A program made the position numbers and the translations under genes. Shown here one piece after another: positions 51,271 through 60,733 of a DNA stretch of 64,000 nt (the stretch's first letter is position 1; each line of letters begins with the position of its first letter). The notes beneath the pieces were generated by a model. The model was not told the DNA's origin. It saw nothing but the letters and a program-made list of their open reading frames with translations, and searched no databases. This stretch comes from Clostridium sp. 1001271st1 H5 (GTDB lineage Bacteria; Bacillota; Clostridia; Lachnospirales; Lachnospiraceae), in the NCBI RefSeq assembly GCF_005845215.1, contig NZ_SPHO01000016.1, forward strand, positions 79,259-143,258, written 5' to 3'.

Positions 51271-52536
51271 ATGAAAAAGAGGAGCGTATTGAGTTTTATA
51301 GCTGTAATGATGATGGCTGCTGCAGTAACGGGCTGCTCAACATCAGCCAACACGGACACTGCAGTAAGCGGGGATGCAGCGGAAAATGAAGCGGCAGGGA
51401 GTGAGGCAGCAGGAACAAATGCTGATTCCGGAGAATATGCGTATGTAATCGGACATTACGGCGGAATCACAGGTTCTGTGGCAACTGCAGGGGTCAATGG
51501 CTATAACGGTATTAAACTATGTATTAAACAATGGAATGAAAAAGGCGGTGTCCTGGGAGGACAGATTAAACTTGAATTTTATGACGACGGGGCAACCACA
51601 GAGGGAGCTGTTAAAGGTGTCTCCTACCTGATTGATAATTGTAAGGTAAACGGGATTATTGGTTCTCAGTTAAGCGGCAATATCGAATCCACAGGAGACC
51701 TTGTTGAGGCATCCGAGATACCGGAAGTTGCCACGGGCATGAATCCGGCCTGGCTGGAAAAGGGATGGACCTATCTGTTCCGCTCCGTACCGAATTCCTC
51801 CGGAGGTGCAGAACCCCTGGTAGATGCCATGGAAAAACTCGGCACCACGGATTTGGGTTGCTTGGTATATCAGGATGATGGTAATATTTCTGCCTATACA
51901 CAGGTAAAAGATGTCATCACCCAAAGAGGAACCGTTAAGATTGTTGAAGATGAACAGGCCATGGTAGGTGAAACAGACTGGACAGGTGCATTGTCCTCTA
52001 TTTTATCCAAAAATCCCAACGGAGTATTGATATTTGCTCAAAGTGAGCAGGGCTGTCTGATGGTCAAACAGCTGCGTTCCCTGGGGTATACCGGATACAT
52101 CTATGGACCGGAAACCTTCTCCGCTCCAGATATCAGAAAGGTTGCCGGCGACGGCGCAAACGGTGTTGTATTCTTTACTCCCCACTGCATTCCTGATTCA
52201 GCAGAAGAAGGCAACTCTGAAATGGAAATCGAATTTTTAAAAGCCTACCAGGCAGAGTATGGGGAGCTTCCCACACATGATGTTGCCTACCGTGCATATG
52301 ACGCCACCAATATTCTTCTGACCGCAGTGGATAAAGCAGGTACAAAGGACGGTACGGCTGTCAGGGATGCCATTAAGAACTTACAGATTGATATACTGGC
52401 AGGCCATGCCGATTTCTCAAAATTCGATAACGGAGAATGCATGAGCGGACAAAAGATTTTCGTTACCCACGGAGGGAAAAACCTGACCCTGGAAAACTTT
52501 TTAAAGGACAATGCTCCTGACACATATAAACCCTGA
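51271..52536 (+). CDS. Liv-type ABC transporter substrate-binding lipoprotein
   Basis: 421 residues; lipobox AVTGC (Cys22), a short Ala/Glu-rich linker, then a Peripla_BP_6 (LivK-like) domain starting YVIGHYGGITGSVATAG. Members of this family bind branched-chain amino acids, amides, aromatic or other small solutes. In this operon the permeases and ATPases belong to the same Liv class, but the metabolic genes are for carbohydrate-like compounds, so the solute may be a polyol, sugar acid or short-chain compound. The gene ends at a strong terminator, so it is likely made in excess. Confidence 0.9.
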   Translation: MKKRSVLSFIAVMMMAAAVTGCSTSANTDTAVSGDAAENEAAGSEAAGTNADSGEYAYVIGHYGGITGSVATAGVNGYNGIKLCIKQWNEKGGVLGGQIKLEFYDDGATTEGAVKGVSYLIDNCKVNGIIGSQLSGNIESTGDLVEASEIPEVATGMNPAWLEKGWTYLFRSVPNSSGGAEPLVDAMEKLGTTDLGCLVYQDDGNISAYTQVKDVITQRGTVKIVEDEQAMVGETDWTGALSSILSKNPNGVLIFAQSEQGCLMVKQLRSLGYTGYIYGPETFSAPDIRKVAGDGANGVVFFTPHCIPDSAEEGNSEMEIEFLKAYQAEYGELPTHDVAYRAYDATNILLTAVDKAGTKDGTAVRDAIKNLQIDILAGHADFSKFDNGECMSGQKIFVTHGGKNLTLENFLKDNAPDTYKP

Positions 52537-52575
52537 TGCTGATTCCTATTCAAACCCGGCAGCATTCATAAATTA

Positions 52576-52627
52576 GAGCCATGAAATGTGAATGAAAGAT
52601 ATGATTATGTTTCATGGCTCTTTTTTT
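52576..52627 (+). terminator. Intra-operon terminator after the binding-protein gene
   Basis: GAGCCATGAAA and TTTCATGGCTC pair across 23 bases and are followed by TTTTTTT. It lies between the binding-protein and permease genes. Partial readthrough would lower expression of the membrane and catabolic genes relative to the binding protein. Confidence 0.85.
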
Positions 52628-52660
52628 GACCTTTTTTCCGGAATTTTGGAGGTAAAAAAT

Positions 52661-53536
52661 ATGAATATGTTAATTTCTGTTATTGTAGGCGGGTTGGTTC
52701 TGGGTTGTACCTATGGAATGCTCTCCCTTGGATACAGCCTGATTTATCAGGCATCCGGCTACATGAATTTCACGCAGGCCACGCTTTTGATGTTTGGTTC
52801 ATTTCTGGCATGGCAGTTTCTGGGCATGGGAATCCCCTTCATTGCAGCTCTGTTTCTGGCTGTTATCATCATGTTCTTTATTGGCTGGATGATGGAGCGT
52901 TTTGTCATCCGCATTCTGGTAAATAAAAAAGCAAAGAACGTGTATGTAGTCCTGGCAACCCTGGCCCTGTCAATCATTATGGAAAACGCAGCCATGCTGA
53001 TATGGGACTCCCGCCCCCACTATTTTCCTGCATTATTTAAAAATAATCAGATAAAGATTGCAGGAACCACTGTTTCAAAGGAAAGCCTGCTGTGTATTGC
53101 TGTTGCCTTTACGGCAATGCTGATTCTTCACTTTTTTCTCAACAAAACAAAATTTGGAACAGCCATGAGGGCCGCAGCCCAAAGTAAGACAGCTGCAAGC
53201 TGCATGGGTATAAACGTCAATCTCACCATCGGAGTTACCTATGGTATTGCCGCAGCATTGGCATGCCTGGGAGGCATTCTGGTTGCCCCCACCCTATATG
53301 TGTCCTACCAATTAGGAGCCCAGCTGTCCGCAAAAAGCTTTGCAGGCGCTGTCATCGGAGGATACGGAAACATATACGGAGCCATTGTAGGAGCCATATT
53401 GATTGGTCTTTTGGAAACCTTTGTAGGAGCATATGTCTCATCGGCATATAAAGAATTCATCGTATATGGTGTTATGGTCCTGTTTATGATTTTCAAGCCA
53501 TCCGGTATTTTTAACGCTAAAGTTTATGAAGTGTAA
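52661..53536 (+). CDS. Liv-type ABC permease (LivH family)
   Basis: 291 residues from the ATG at 52661 (MNMLISVIVGG), with GGAGG nine bases upstream; the frame extends back to 52592, but that part lies in the terminator hairpin. About eight membrane segments and the LivH hallmark TKFGTAMRAAAQSKTAASCMGIN (EAA-like loop, about 163-185). It pairs with LivM immediately downstream. Confidence 0.92.
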   Translation: MNMLISVIVGGLVLGCTYGMLSLGYSLIYQASGYMNFTQATLLMFGSFLAWQFLGMGIPFIAALFLAVIIMFFIGWMMERFVIRILVNKKAKNVYVVLATLALSIIMENAAMLIWDSRPHYFPALFKNNQIKIAGTTVSKESLLCIAVAFTAMLILHFFLNKTKFGTAMRAAAQSKTAASCMGINVNLTIGVTYGIAAALACLGGILVAPTLYVSYQLGAQLSAKSFAGAVIGGYGNIYGAIVGAILIGLLETFVGAYVSSAYKEFIVYGVMVLFMIFKPSGIFNAKVYEV

Positions 53537-53554
53537 CGTGGAAGAGGTGAAGTG

Positions 53555-54571
53555 ATGGGAAAAAACAAAAAATTACTGTATATCATCATAATAGCATTGG
53601 CAGCAATCATTCCATTCATGATGGAGCACAACATCATATTCAAGCAAAGCAAGTATATTTACCTGCTCCTTTGCCTGATTGGTATCTATACCATCGTTAC
53701 CAGCGGTCTGGATATCGTGTTTGGTTATACGGGTCAGATTTCATTTGGCCATGCGGGTTTCTTCTGTATCGGCGCTTACGGAACCGTACTGCTGACACAT
53801 CCTGACTGGGGACTTGGAAAGTATATGGGAATGACGATACCTCCTATTATCAGTATTGTCATTGTATCATTATTGGCCGCCCTGGTAGGTGCATTGTTAG
53901 CCATTCCTGCGTCAAAGCTGGTATTCCACTTTTTAGCCCTTCTCACCATTGCGTTCAACCAGCTGGTATTGCTGATGGTATCCAACTTTGCAGGACTGAC
54001 CAACGGATATATCGGAATCACAAGGGTTCCATCCATCAATATTTTAGGATTCTCTTTTAATACAATTAAAAGTAAATATACATATTATTTTCTTGTCCTG
54101 TTTTTTGTAGTGCTGTTTCTCATAATCAAGGAAAACATTGTACACTCCAGGGTAGGACGCAGTTTTATAGCAATCCGTGAAAATGTAACGGCTGCAAACG
54201 GCTGCGGCGTCAATACCAGCAAATATAAAATCATCTCCTTTGCCATCTCTGCGTTTTATGTGGGGTTTGCCGGAGCTTTATATGCGCATATGGTTGGATT
54301 TATCAGCCCGGACACATTTGTACAGAATACGTCCGTAATCTTTATTACCATGCTTTTGTTCGGCGGCAGCGGAAACCTGTTTGGTCCTATATTAGGCGCT
54401 ATCATAATAACAGTCATCCAGGAGGGGCTTCAGTCGCTTTCAGACTACAGAATGCTGATTTACGGAATATTCATTTTGGTTATCATTCTGTTCCAGCCCC
54501 ACGGAATATCCGGTATAGGCGAAAGCATTTCAAGGATAGCAAGAAAACGGGGAGGTAATGCCAATGCTTAA
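53555..54571 (+). CDS. Liv-type ABC permease (LivM family)
   Basis: 338 residues from the ATG at 53555, preceded by GAGGTG. The LivM features are TSGLDIVFGYTGQISFGHAGFFCIGAYG (about 45-72) and the coupling segment SRVGRSFIAIRENVTAANGCGVN (about 198-220). It is the second membrane subunit of the importer. It overlaps livG-like by 8 bp. Confidence 0.92.
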   Translation: MGKNKKLLYIIIIALAAIIPFMMEHNIIFKQSKYIYLLLCLIGIYTIVTSGLDIVFGYTGQISFGHAGFFCIGAYGTVLLTHPDWGLGKYMGMTIPPIISIVIVSLLAALVGALLAIPASKLVFHFLALLTIAFNQLVLLMVSNFAGLTNGYIGITRVPSINILGFSFNTIKSKYTYYFLVLFFVVLFLIIKENIVHSRVGRSFIAIRENVTAANGCGVNTSKYKIISFAISAFYVGFAGALYAHMVGFISPDTFVQNTSVIFITMLLFGGSGNLFGPILGAIIITVIQEGLQSLSDYRMLIYGIFILVIILFQPHGISGIGESISRIARKRGGNANA

Positions 54572-55319
54572 AGTCACAAATCTTACCATTAACTTCTCGG
54601 GTCTGAAGGCCGTTGACGGACTCAGCTTTGAGATTGAGCAGAGCGAAATATTCGGACTTATAGGACCTAACGGCGCAGGCAAAACAACAACCTTCAACAT
54701 GATTAGCGGAACCTTTAAACCCACTTCCGGGACCATTGAATTAAATGGGGAGCGAATAGACGGCAATTACATGTACCAGACCAATAAACTGGGGGTCGCA
54801 AGGACTTATCAAAATATCAACCTGTTTAAAAGCATGACCGTCCTTGACAATATCTTAGTCGGCCAGCAATCCCGGCTGAAGAGCAGTGTCCTGGCATCCA
54901 TTTTGCACACTCCTTCCCAGCGGAAGGAAGAAGCTGCTGCTGTGGAAAAGGCAAAGGAAATCATGGAATTCGTTGGGCTTGGACATAAAGAAATGGATTA
55001 CTCACACTCTCTTTCCTACGGGGAACAGCGAATATTAGAGATTGCCCGTGCACTGGCCAGCGACCCCATACTTCTGATATTGGATGAACCGGCTGCCGGT
55101 ATGAATCCGACTGAAAAGAACCAGCTTGCCGACCTTGTACTGAGAATACGGGCCAGAGGAATCACAGTGCTTTTAGTGGAGCATGATATGAAATTTGTAA
55201 TGGGAATAACAGACAGAATCTGTGTATTGAACTATGGCAAGCGGATTGCCCTGGGTACTCCATCCCAGGTTCAGGCGGACCCTGCTGTAATTGAAGCATA
55301 TCTGGGCGGAGGTGAATAG
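54564..55319 (+). CDS. Liv-type ABC ATPase (LivG family)
   Basis: 251 residues. I prefer the ATG at 54564 (MLKVTNLTINF) because GGAGG is eight bases upstream of it; the ATG at 54558 is only two bases from the same site. Walker A GPNGAGKT, signature LSYGEQR, Walker B ILLILDEPAAG and H-loop VEHDMKFV are present. The stop codon is adjacent to the LivF start. Confidence 0.94.
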   Translation: MLKVTNLTINFSGLKAVDGLSFEIEQSEIFGLIGPNGAGKTTTFNMISGTFKPTSGTIELNGERIDGNYMYQTNKLGVARTYQNINLFKSMTVLDNILVGQQSRLKSSVLASILHTPSQRKEEAAAVEKAKEIMEFVGLGHKEMDYSHSLSYGEQRILEIARALASDPILLILDEPAAGMNPTEKNQLADLVLRIRARGITVLLVEHDMKFVMGITDRICVLNYGKRIALGTPSQVQADPAVIEAYLGGGE

Positions 55320-56039
55320 ATGGAACCCATATTGACAATTCGTGACCTGGATTTCCATTACGGAGAAATCCATGCACTGGACCATGTAAGTTTTGATGTA
55401 TACCCAGGTGAAATTGTTGCCATGATTGGCAGCAACGGCGCAGGCAAGACAACACTGCTGCGCACCATCTCCGGCCTGCTGGGTAAAAACACAGGCGGAA
55501 CAATATCCTTCATGGGTAAAAGAATTGATTCCATGCCTTCCCATAAAATTGCCGGTATGAGGCTGGGACAGGTACTGGAAGGCAGATTGGTATTCCCACT
55601 TTTAAGTGTCCGTGAAAACCTTATGATGGGAGCTTATCTCCAGAAAGACAAGAAATCCATCAAGGATAAGATGGAGTACTGCTATCATCTGTTTCCCAGG
55701 CTTCTGGAAAGAGAAAACCAGAATGCAGGAACATTATCCGGCGGTGAACAGCAGATGGTTGCTGTTTCCCGCGCCCTGATGGGAAATCCTCAGCTTCTTA
55801 TGATGGATGAGCCGTCCATGGGACTGGCGCCATTGGTAATTCAGGACATTTTCAGGACCATACAGAAAATACACGATGACGGGGTTACCGTACTTTTAGT
55901 TGAGCAGAATGCAAATGCAGCCCTTAAAATTGCTGACCGTGCCTATGTCCTGGAAATCGGAAAGCTTGTAAAACAAGGACCAGCCGAAGAACTGGCCAAC
56001 GATGACAGTATCCGCAGGACTTATCTTGGAGTTTCCTGA
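55320..56039 (+). CDS. Liv-type ABC ATPase (LivF family)
   Basis: 239 residues: Walker A GSNGAGKT (about 39-46), signature LSGGEQQM (about 139-146), Walker B LLMMDEPSMG, H-loop VEQNANAAL with Gln-Asn as in LivF. It begins immediately after livG. The complete KHMGF set is thus present and precedes the catabolic genes without any other terminator. Confidence 0.95.
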   Translation: MEPILTIRDLDFHYGEIHALDHVSFDVYPGEIVAMIGSNGAGKTTLLRTISGLLGKNTGGTISFMGKRIDSMPSHKIAGMRLGQVLEGRLVFPLLSVRENLMMGAYLQKDKKSIKDKMEYCYHLFPRLLERENQNAGTLSGGEQQMVAVSRALMGNPQLLMMDEPSMGLAPLVIQDIFRTIQKIHDDGVTVLLVEQNANAALKIADRAYVLEIGKLVKQGPAEELANDDSIRRTYLGVS

Positions 56040-56089
56040 TAAATCTTTGAGGCTGTAACCATAAAATTTTAAGTAGGAGGAAAATCAAT

Positions 56090-56917
56090 ATGAAATATCG
56101 CAAGGAATTGTTGGAAGAACTGACAGCAAAAGCTCAGCAGCTCAGAAAAGATGTTGTAATAAGCATTGGAGTTGGCGTTGCCGGCCATGTGGGAGGCTCT
56201 TGTTCTGCGGCTGATATTGTAGCCGCGCTCTACTTCTACAAAATGAAATATGACCCAAAAAATCCTCAAATGGCAGACCGTGACAGGTTCCTGCTCAGCA
56301 AGGGACATGTGGCCATCCTACAGTATTCCGCATTGGCAGAAGCAGGATTTTTTCCTGTAGAAGATTTAAAGACAACAAAGGAAATCGGTTCCTATCTCCA
56401 GGGTCACCCTGATGTGCGGAAAACTCCTGGAATAGAGGCTGGTACAGGTTCCCTGGGCCAGGGTCTTTCCATCGGGCTTGGAATGGCTCTTGGATTAAAA
56501 TCAGATGGCCTGGACAGCAGGGTTTATGTCCTCTGCGGCGATGGTGAATTAGGCGAAGGCCAGATTTGGGAGGCTGCAATGGCTGCCTCTGCCTATAAGG
56601 CTGACAATCTGCTGGCCATTGTCGACCAGAATGGACTTCAGGCCATGGGAAAAGTTACGGAGCGCCTTGACACAAATCCTCTTCCTGATAAATGGAAAAG
56701 CTTTGGCTGGAATGTAATTGAAATCAACGGCCATGACATGGAGGAAATCCTGACCGCTCTGGACGAAGCCGAGACAGTCAAAGGACAGCCCACTGTCATC
56801 ATAGCCCATACGACAAAGGGAAAAGGCATCAGCTTTGCAGAGAATGTTGTGGGATTCCACAACGGGGTTCTGACAGAAGAAACCTACCATAAGGCGCTGC
56901 AGGAATTATCCATCTAA
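56090..56917 (+). CDS. Transketolase, N-terminal subunit (split transketolase)
   Basis: 275 residues, the ThDP-pyrophosphate domain of transketolase as a separate chain. GHVGGSCSAADIV, SKGH, GSLGQGLSIG and the ThDP motif GDGELGEGQ...N (about 145-175) are present. It pairs with the C-terminal subunit gene 25 bp downstream. Split transketolases transfer two-carbon ketol units and occur in several specialised pathways, including sulfosugar and unusual pentose degradation, besides acting in the pentose phosphate pathway. No sugar kinase is encoded nearby, so the donor may not need a phosphate made in this operon. Confidence 0.92.
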   Translation: MKYRKELLEELTAKAQQLRKDVVISIGVGVAGHVGGSCSAADIVAALYFYKMKYDPKNPQMADRDRFLLSKGHVAILQYSALAEAGFFPVEDLKTTKEIGSYLQGHPDVRKTPGIEAGTGSLGQGLSIGLGMALGLKSDGLDSRVYVLCGDGELGEGQIWEAAMAASAYKADNLLAIVDQNGLQAMGKVTERLDTNPLPDKWKSFGWNVIEINGHDMEEILTALDEAETVKGQPTVIIAHTTKGKGISFAENVVGFHNGVLTEETYHKALQELSI

Positions 56918-56942
56918 AAAACAGAAAGGAAGTACAAATACT

Positions 56943-57872
56943 ATGGGATATATGAATCAAAGAGTAGCTTATGGCAACACGTTAGTAGAGCTTGGAAAAA
57001 CAAATGAAAAAATCGTTGTACTGGATGCTGATTTGTGCGGTTCAACCATGGGGAAGCTGTTTGAACAGGCCTATCCTGACCGTCATTATGAAATGGGAAT
57101 TGCCGAGGCAAATATGACATCTGTGGCCGCCGGATTAGCCCAGACAGGTAAAATACCTTTTACAAATTCCTTTGCCGTATTTTCAGCCGGCAGGGCATTT
57201 GACCAAATCAGGCAGACCATATCCATTGGAAGGCTTAATGTAAAAATCGTAGGTTCCTCTGCTGGCTTGTCCGACTTTGGTGACGGTTCCACCCACCAGT
57301 CCGTGGAAGACATTGCATATATGAGATCCATCCCAAACATGACTGTTATCTGCCCGGCAGATGCCAACGAAACAGTTGAGGCCGTAAAGGCAATTGCAGC
57401 GTATGACGGTCCCTGCTATTTAAGGTTAAACCGCAATGACTATGACAATGTGACAGCAGAAGGAAAAAAATTTGAAATAGGAATTCCCAGTGTGCTGAAG
57501 GAAGGCAGCCAGGTAGCTGTTTTTGCCACCGGCTACATGACAGGCGTGGCGCTTGCAGCTGCCCGCGAACTGGAGGGAACCGTATCTGCAAAGATAATCA
57601 ATGTAAGCACCTTAAAACCTTTAAATGAAGAATTAATCGTCAAGATGGCTGAGGGCTGCAGCGGTATTGTCACGGCGGAAGAACATAGTATCATTGGCGG
57701 TCTGGGAGGCGCTGTTTCACAAGCATTCTGCAAAGCATGCAAGCCCATTGAATTTGTAGGTATTAACGACACCTTTGGATGCAGCGCACATTCCTATAAA
57801 GATGTTCTGGATTACCATGGCCTGACAAAGGAACATGTGATGGAAGCAATAAAAAAAATAGCGGCAATCTAA
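56943..57872 (+). CDS. Transketolase, C-terminal subunit (split transketolase)
   Basis: 309 residues: the pyrimidine-binding domain, with catalytic Glu in EMGIAEANM (about 50-58) and GDGSTHQSVEDIA (about 116-128), plus the C-terminal domain (VEFVGINDTFGCSAHSYKDVL). It completes the enzyme with the preceding subunit. The location in the middle of a dehydrogenase/epimerase operon points to a dedicated, substrate-specific transketolase rather than the housekeeping enzyme. Confidence 0.92.
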   Translation: MGYMNQRVAYGNTLVELGKTNEKIVVLDADLCGSTMGKLFEQAYPDRHYEMGIAEANMTSVAAGLAQTGKIPFTNSFAVFSAGRAFDQIRQTISIGRLNVKIVGSSAGLSDFGDGSTHQSVEDIAYMRSIPNMTVICPADANETVEAVKAIAAYDGPCYLRLNRNDYDNVTAEGKKFEIGIPSVLKEGSQVAVFATGYMTGVALAAARELEGTVSAKIINVSTLKPLNEELIVKMAEGCSGIVTAEEHSIIGGLGGAVSQAFCKACKPIEFVGINDTFGCSAHSYKDVLDYHGLTKEHVMEAIKKIAAI

Positions 57873-57903
57873 TCAAATCAATTATTCAAAAGGAGGAATT
57901 GTA

Positions 57904-58788
57904 ATGAAAATAGGATTCATAGGACTTGGTATTATGGGTAAACCCATGGTTCGCAATTTATTAAAGGCAGGACATGAAGTGGTTGTTTATGATGTAGTAA
58001 GCGCCAATATAGAAGCAGTCAAGGCTGACGGAGCAATAGAAGCCGGTTCCTCCAGGGACGTTGCCAGCCAATGCAGCCTGATAATCACAATGCTACCAAA
58101 CAGCCCTCATGTAAAAACAGTGGTACTCGGTGAAAATGGAGTGCTGGAGGGCGCAGAAGAAGGCACCATACTGATTGATATGAGCTCCATTGCCCCCCAG
58201 GCATCCCAGGAAGTATACAATGCATGCAAATCCAAAGGCGTCAGAATGATTGATGCCCCTGTCTCCGGCGGGGAACCCAAGGCAATTGACGGCACCCTAT
58301 CAATCATGGTAGGAGGAGATGAAGATGTCTTTCATGAAGTATATGATATCCTGATGATTATGGGCGGAAGCGCTGTTCTCTGCGGCAGCATAGGGGCAGG
58401 AAATACCACAAAGCTTGCCAATCAGGTAATTGTTGCCTTAAATATTGCAGCTGTCTCTGAAGCATTTATGCTGAGCACCAAAGCAGGGGTAAACCCAATG
58501 AAAGTTTTTGATGCAATAAAAGGCGGTCTGGCCGGTTCCACTGTCATGAATGCCAAGATACCAATGATTACAGAAGGAAACTTCAATCCCGGCTTTAAAA
58601 TAGACCTGCATATTAAGGATTTGAACAATGCAATTGAAACAGGCCACAATGTAGGCTCTCCTCTTCCATTCACTTCTCTTGCAATGGAAATACTCCAGAA
58701 TCTGCATGCTGATGGATATGGGCAGGATGACCACTGCGGGATTGCTAAATTCTATGAAAAATTAACGGGAACGGAAATCAGAAAATAG
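57904..58788 (+). CDS. Beta-hydroxyacid dehydrogenase family protein (HIBADH/GarR-like)
   Basis: 294 residues. N-terminal Rossmann motif GFIGLGIMGKPM (4-15), substrate-binding DAPVSGGEPKA (117-127) and catalytic Lys170 in GNTTKLANQ. This family reduces semialdehydes (tartronate, succinate, methylmalonate, sulfolactaldehyde) or oxidises beta-hydroxyacids. Arg/Asp after the Rossmann motif (YDVVSAN) suggests NAD preference, Asp at the end of beta 2. It starts 32 bp after the transketolase gene. Confidence 0.92.
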   Translation: MKIGFIGLGIMGKPMVRNLLKAGHEVVVYDVVSANIEAVKADGAIEAGSSRDVASQCSLIITMLPNSPHVKTVVLGENGVLEGAEEGTILIDMSSIAPQASQEVYNACKSKGVRMIDAPVSGGEPKAIDGTLSIMVGGDEDVFHEVYDILMIMGGSAVLCGSIGAGNTTKLANQVIVALNIAAVSEAFMLSTKAGVNPMKVFDAIKGGLAGSTVMNAKIPMITEGNFNPGFKIDLHIKDLNNAIETGHNVGSPLPFTSLAMEILQNLHADGYGQDDHCGIAKFYEKLTGTEIRK

Positions 58789-58798
58789 GGGGGAAGAG

Positions 58799-59827
58799 AT
58801 GAAAGCATTACGGTATTTAGGTCCAAAGAAACTGGAAGTTCAGGAACTACCCACGCCTGAGCCCGCCAAAGGAGAGGTATTAATCAGGGTCCTGGCCTGC
58901 GGCATATGCGGAAGCGATGTACATGGATATCTTGGTTTGACCGGCCGAAGAATTGAACCAATGACCATGGGACATGAATTCTGCGGCGAGGTGGTAAAAG
59001 CAGATGCCTCATGCAGCCAATATAAGGCAGGCGATAAGGTCATTGTCCAGCCAATCCATTTTTGCGGTGAGTGTGTTAACTGCAGGAGAGGCCTTACCAT
59101 GTTATGCCTCAACAAGCGATTCTTCGGTGTTCTCACCGTTGACGGCGCCATGGCAGAATATGTTTCTGTACCTGAAAAATTATTATACCCACTTCCAGAC
59201 AGCAGCTCTCCCCGCATAGGAGCTCTCGTTGAACCATACGCAGTGGCTTACGGCAGTGTCTTAAAGGCTGGTGATGTGGAAGGAAAAACCGTATTAATCA
59301 TTGGAGCCGGAACCATAGGAGCATGTGTCCTGCAATTAATAAAGCTTAAAAATCCCGGAAAACTCATCGTATCCGATTTAAGCGATGCCAGACTGAATAC
59401 AGCACTGGAATTGGGGGCAGACGCAGTCATTAATCCTTCAAAACAGAACTTCATGGAAACCATATCCCAATTGACAGACGGTTTCATGATTGACACCTCC
59501 ATTGAATGCGTCGGAGTCCAGCCATCAGCCAATCAGTCCATTCAATGCCTGAAAGTAGGCGGTACCTCTGTTTGGGTAGGTATGTCCCAAAAAGAAATGA
59601 CCATCAATATGCAGGATATTGTATGCTCGGCAAGACGCGTAATTGGAAGCTTCAACTATACCCACAAAGAATTTGGGCAGGTGGCAGAGATAGTCACATC
59701 CGGGAAACTGGCTACTGATAAATTGATAACCAAGGTTGTATCCCTGGAGGAGGCCGTAGATATCTTTCCGGAAATCCATGAGCATCCTGATGATTATCTA
59801 AAAGTCATCATTGAGCCTCAACTGTAA
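58799..59827 (+). CDS. Zinc-dependent alcohol/polyol dehydrogenase
   Basis: 342 residues, medium-chain dehydrogenase. Catalytic zinc: Cys in CGICGSDVHG (about 36-41) and GHEF (about 60); structural zinc: CGECVNCRRGLTMLC (about 87-101). Rossmann motif GAGTIGACVLQ with an Asp (SDLSDAR) suggests NAD. Similar to sorbitol, threonine and galactitol dehydrogenases, so it likely oxidises a polyol or hydroxyl group of the imported compound. Its start is 11 bp after the previous stop. Confidence 0.92.
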   Translation: MKALRYLGPKKLEVQELPTPEPAKGEVLIRVLACGICGSDVHGYLGLTGRRIEPMTMGHEFCGEVVKADASCSQYKAGDKVIVQPIHFCGECVNCRRGLTMLCLNKRFFGVLTVDGAMAEYVSVPEKLLYPLPDSSSPRIGALVEPYAVAYGSVLKAGDVEGKTVLIIGAGTIGACVLQLIKLKNPGKLIVSDLSDARLNTALELGADAVINPSKQNFMETISQLTDGFMIDTSIECVGVQPSANQSIQCLKVGGTSVWVGMSQKEMTINMQDIVCSARRVIGSFNYTHKEFGQVAEIVTSGKLATDKLITKVVSLEEAVDIFPEIHEHPDDYLKVIIEPQL

Positions 59828-59842
59828 ATAGGAGGAATGAAA

Positions 59843-60649
59843 ATGAAATACGGCTGTTGTCTTAATATGATTGCATCCAACCCGGATAAAACAGGAATCG
59901 AACATCTGAAAGCCCTGGCAGCGTCAGGTTACGATTATGTGGAACTCCCTCTTGCTGAAATGATGGATTTGCCGGAAGCACAGTTTAATACTCTGATTAT
60001 GAATGAGTTGGAACAATACAATATACAGTGCGAAGTATGCAATAATTTTTTTCCGGGCACAATCCGTCTCACAGGCAAAGATGTAGACCAGTTACAGATT
60101 ATGGACTATGTAAACCGCGCCCTTGAACGGGCAAAAAGCTTAGGCGTACAATATGTTGTCTTTGGAAGCGGAAAGGCCAAAAATGTTCCTGACGGATATC
60201 CTCTGGAAAAGGGTTACCAACAGGTAGTGGAGCTTCTTGGACAAATAGGTCCTGTTGCAAAAACCAAGGGGATAACAATCGTAATAGAGCCCCTGCAAAA
60301 GGCTGAGTGTAATTTAATCAACACTTTTGAGGAGGGATGCAGACTGGCCTCTGATGTAGACCATGAGTCCATAAAAGTACTGGTTGACTTCTATCATATG
60401 ACGATTGAAAAGGAACCCCTCCTTCACCTGGAACAAAACGGGAAGGAATACCTAAGGCATGTCCACTTTGCCAATCCAAACGGACGTGTATATCCAAAGG
60501 ATATCCAAGAAGCGGATTATATTCCATTTTTTCAGGTTCTTGAAAAAATCGGGTATCATCAGAGAATCAGCTGTGAAGCTTATACCGATACGTTCGGTAC
60601 CAGTTCAGCTGCAGCGTTAAATGTACTAAAAAATCCGCTGAACAACTAA
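59843..60649 (+). CDS. Sugar isomerase/epimerase, TIM-barrel (AP endonuclease 2 family)
   Basis: 268 residues from the ATG at 59843 (MKYGCCLNM), with GGAGG seven bases upstream. Metal ligands of the family are seen as E (IVIEPLQ), D/H (LVDFYHM), H (RHVHFANPNGR) and E (SCEAYTD). The fold is that of D-tagatose/D-psicose 3-epimerases and related isomerases. It is the last gene of the operon, followed by a terminator. Confidence 0.88.
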   Translation: MKYGCCLNMIASNPDKTGIEHLKALAASGYDYVELPLAEMMDLPEAQFNTLIMNELEQYNIQCEVCNNFFPGTIRLTGKDVDQLQIMDYVNRALERAKSLGVQYVVFGSGKAKNVPDGYPLEKGYQQVVELLGQIGPVAKTKGITIVIEPLQKAECNLINTFEEGCRLASDVDHESIKVLVDFYHMTIEKEPLLHLEQNGKEYLRHVHFANPNGRVYPKDIQEADYIPFFQVLEKIGYHQRISCEAYTDTFGTSSAAALNVLKNPLNN

Positions 60650-60657
60650 ATATACTT

Positions 60658-60689
60658 AAAAGGAGCAGACTACATAATCTGCTCCTTTT
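60658..60689 (+). terminator. Terminator of the split-transketolase operon
   Basis: AAAAGGAGCAGA and TCTGCTCCTTTT pair perfectly (12 bp) across an eight-base loop, 9 bp after the epimerase stop, with a U-run. Confidence 0.93.
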
Positions 60690-60733
60690 CTGTGGCCTGA
60701 ACTTATCCCGGCTTCTCTGAATATCAGAATCTA

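Noticed and set aside
52592..52660. N-terminal extension of the LivH-like permease
   Set aside because: It lies in the terminator hairpin; a good ribosome site precedes the ATG at 52661.
56090..60649. Sulfoquinovose sulfo-TK pathway
   Set aside because: Split transketolase and a semialdehyde-reductase-like gene are present, but no sulfoquinovosidase, isomerase or sulfonate exporter is seen, and the transporter is of the Liv type.
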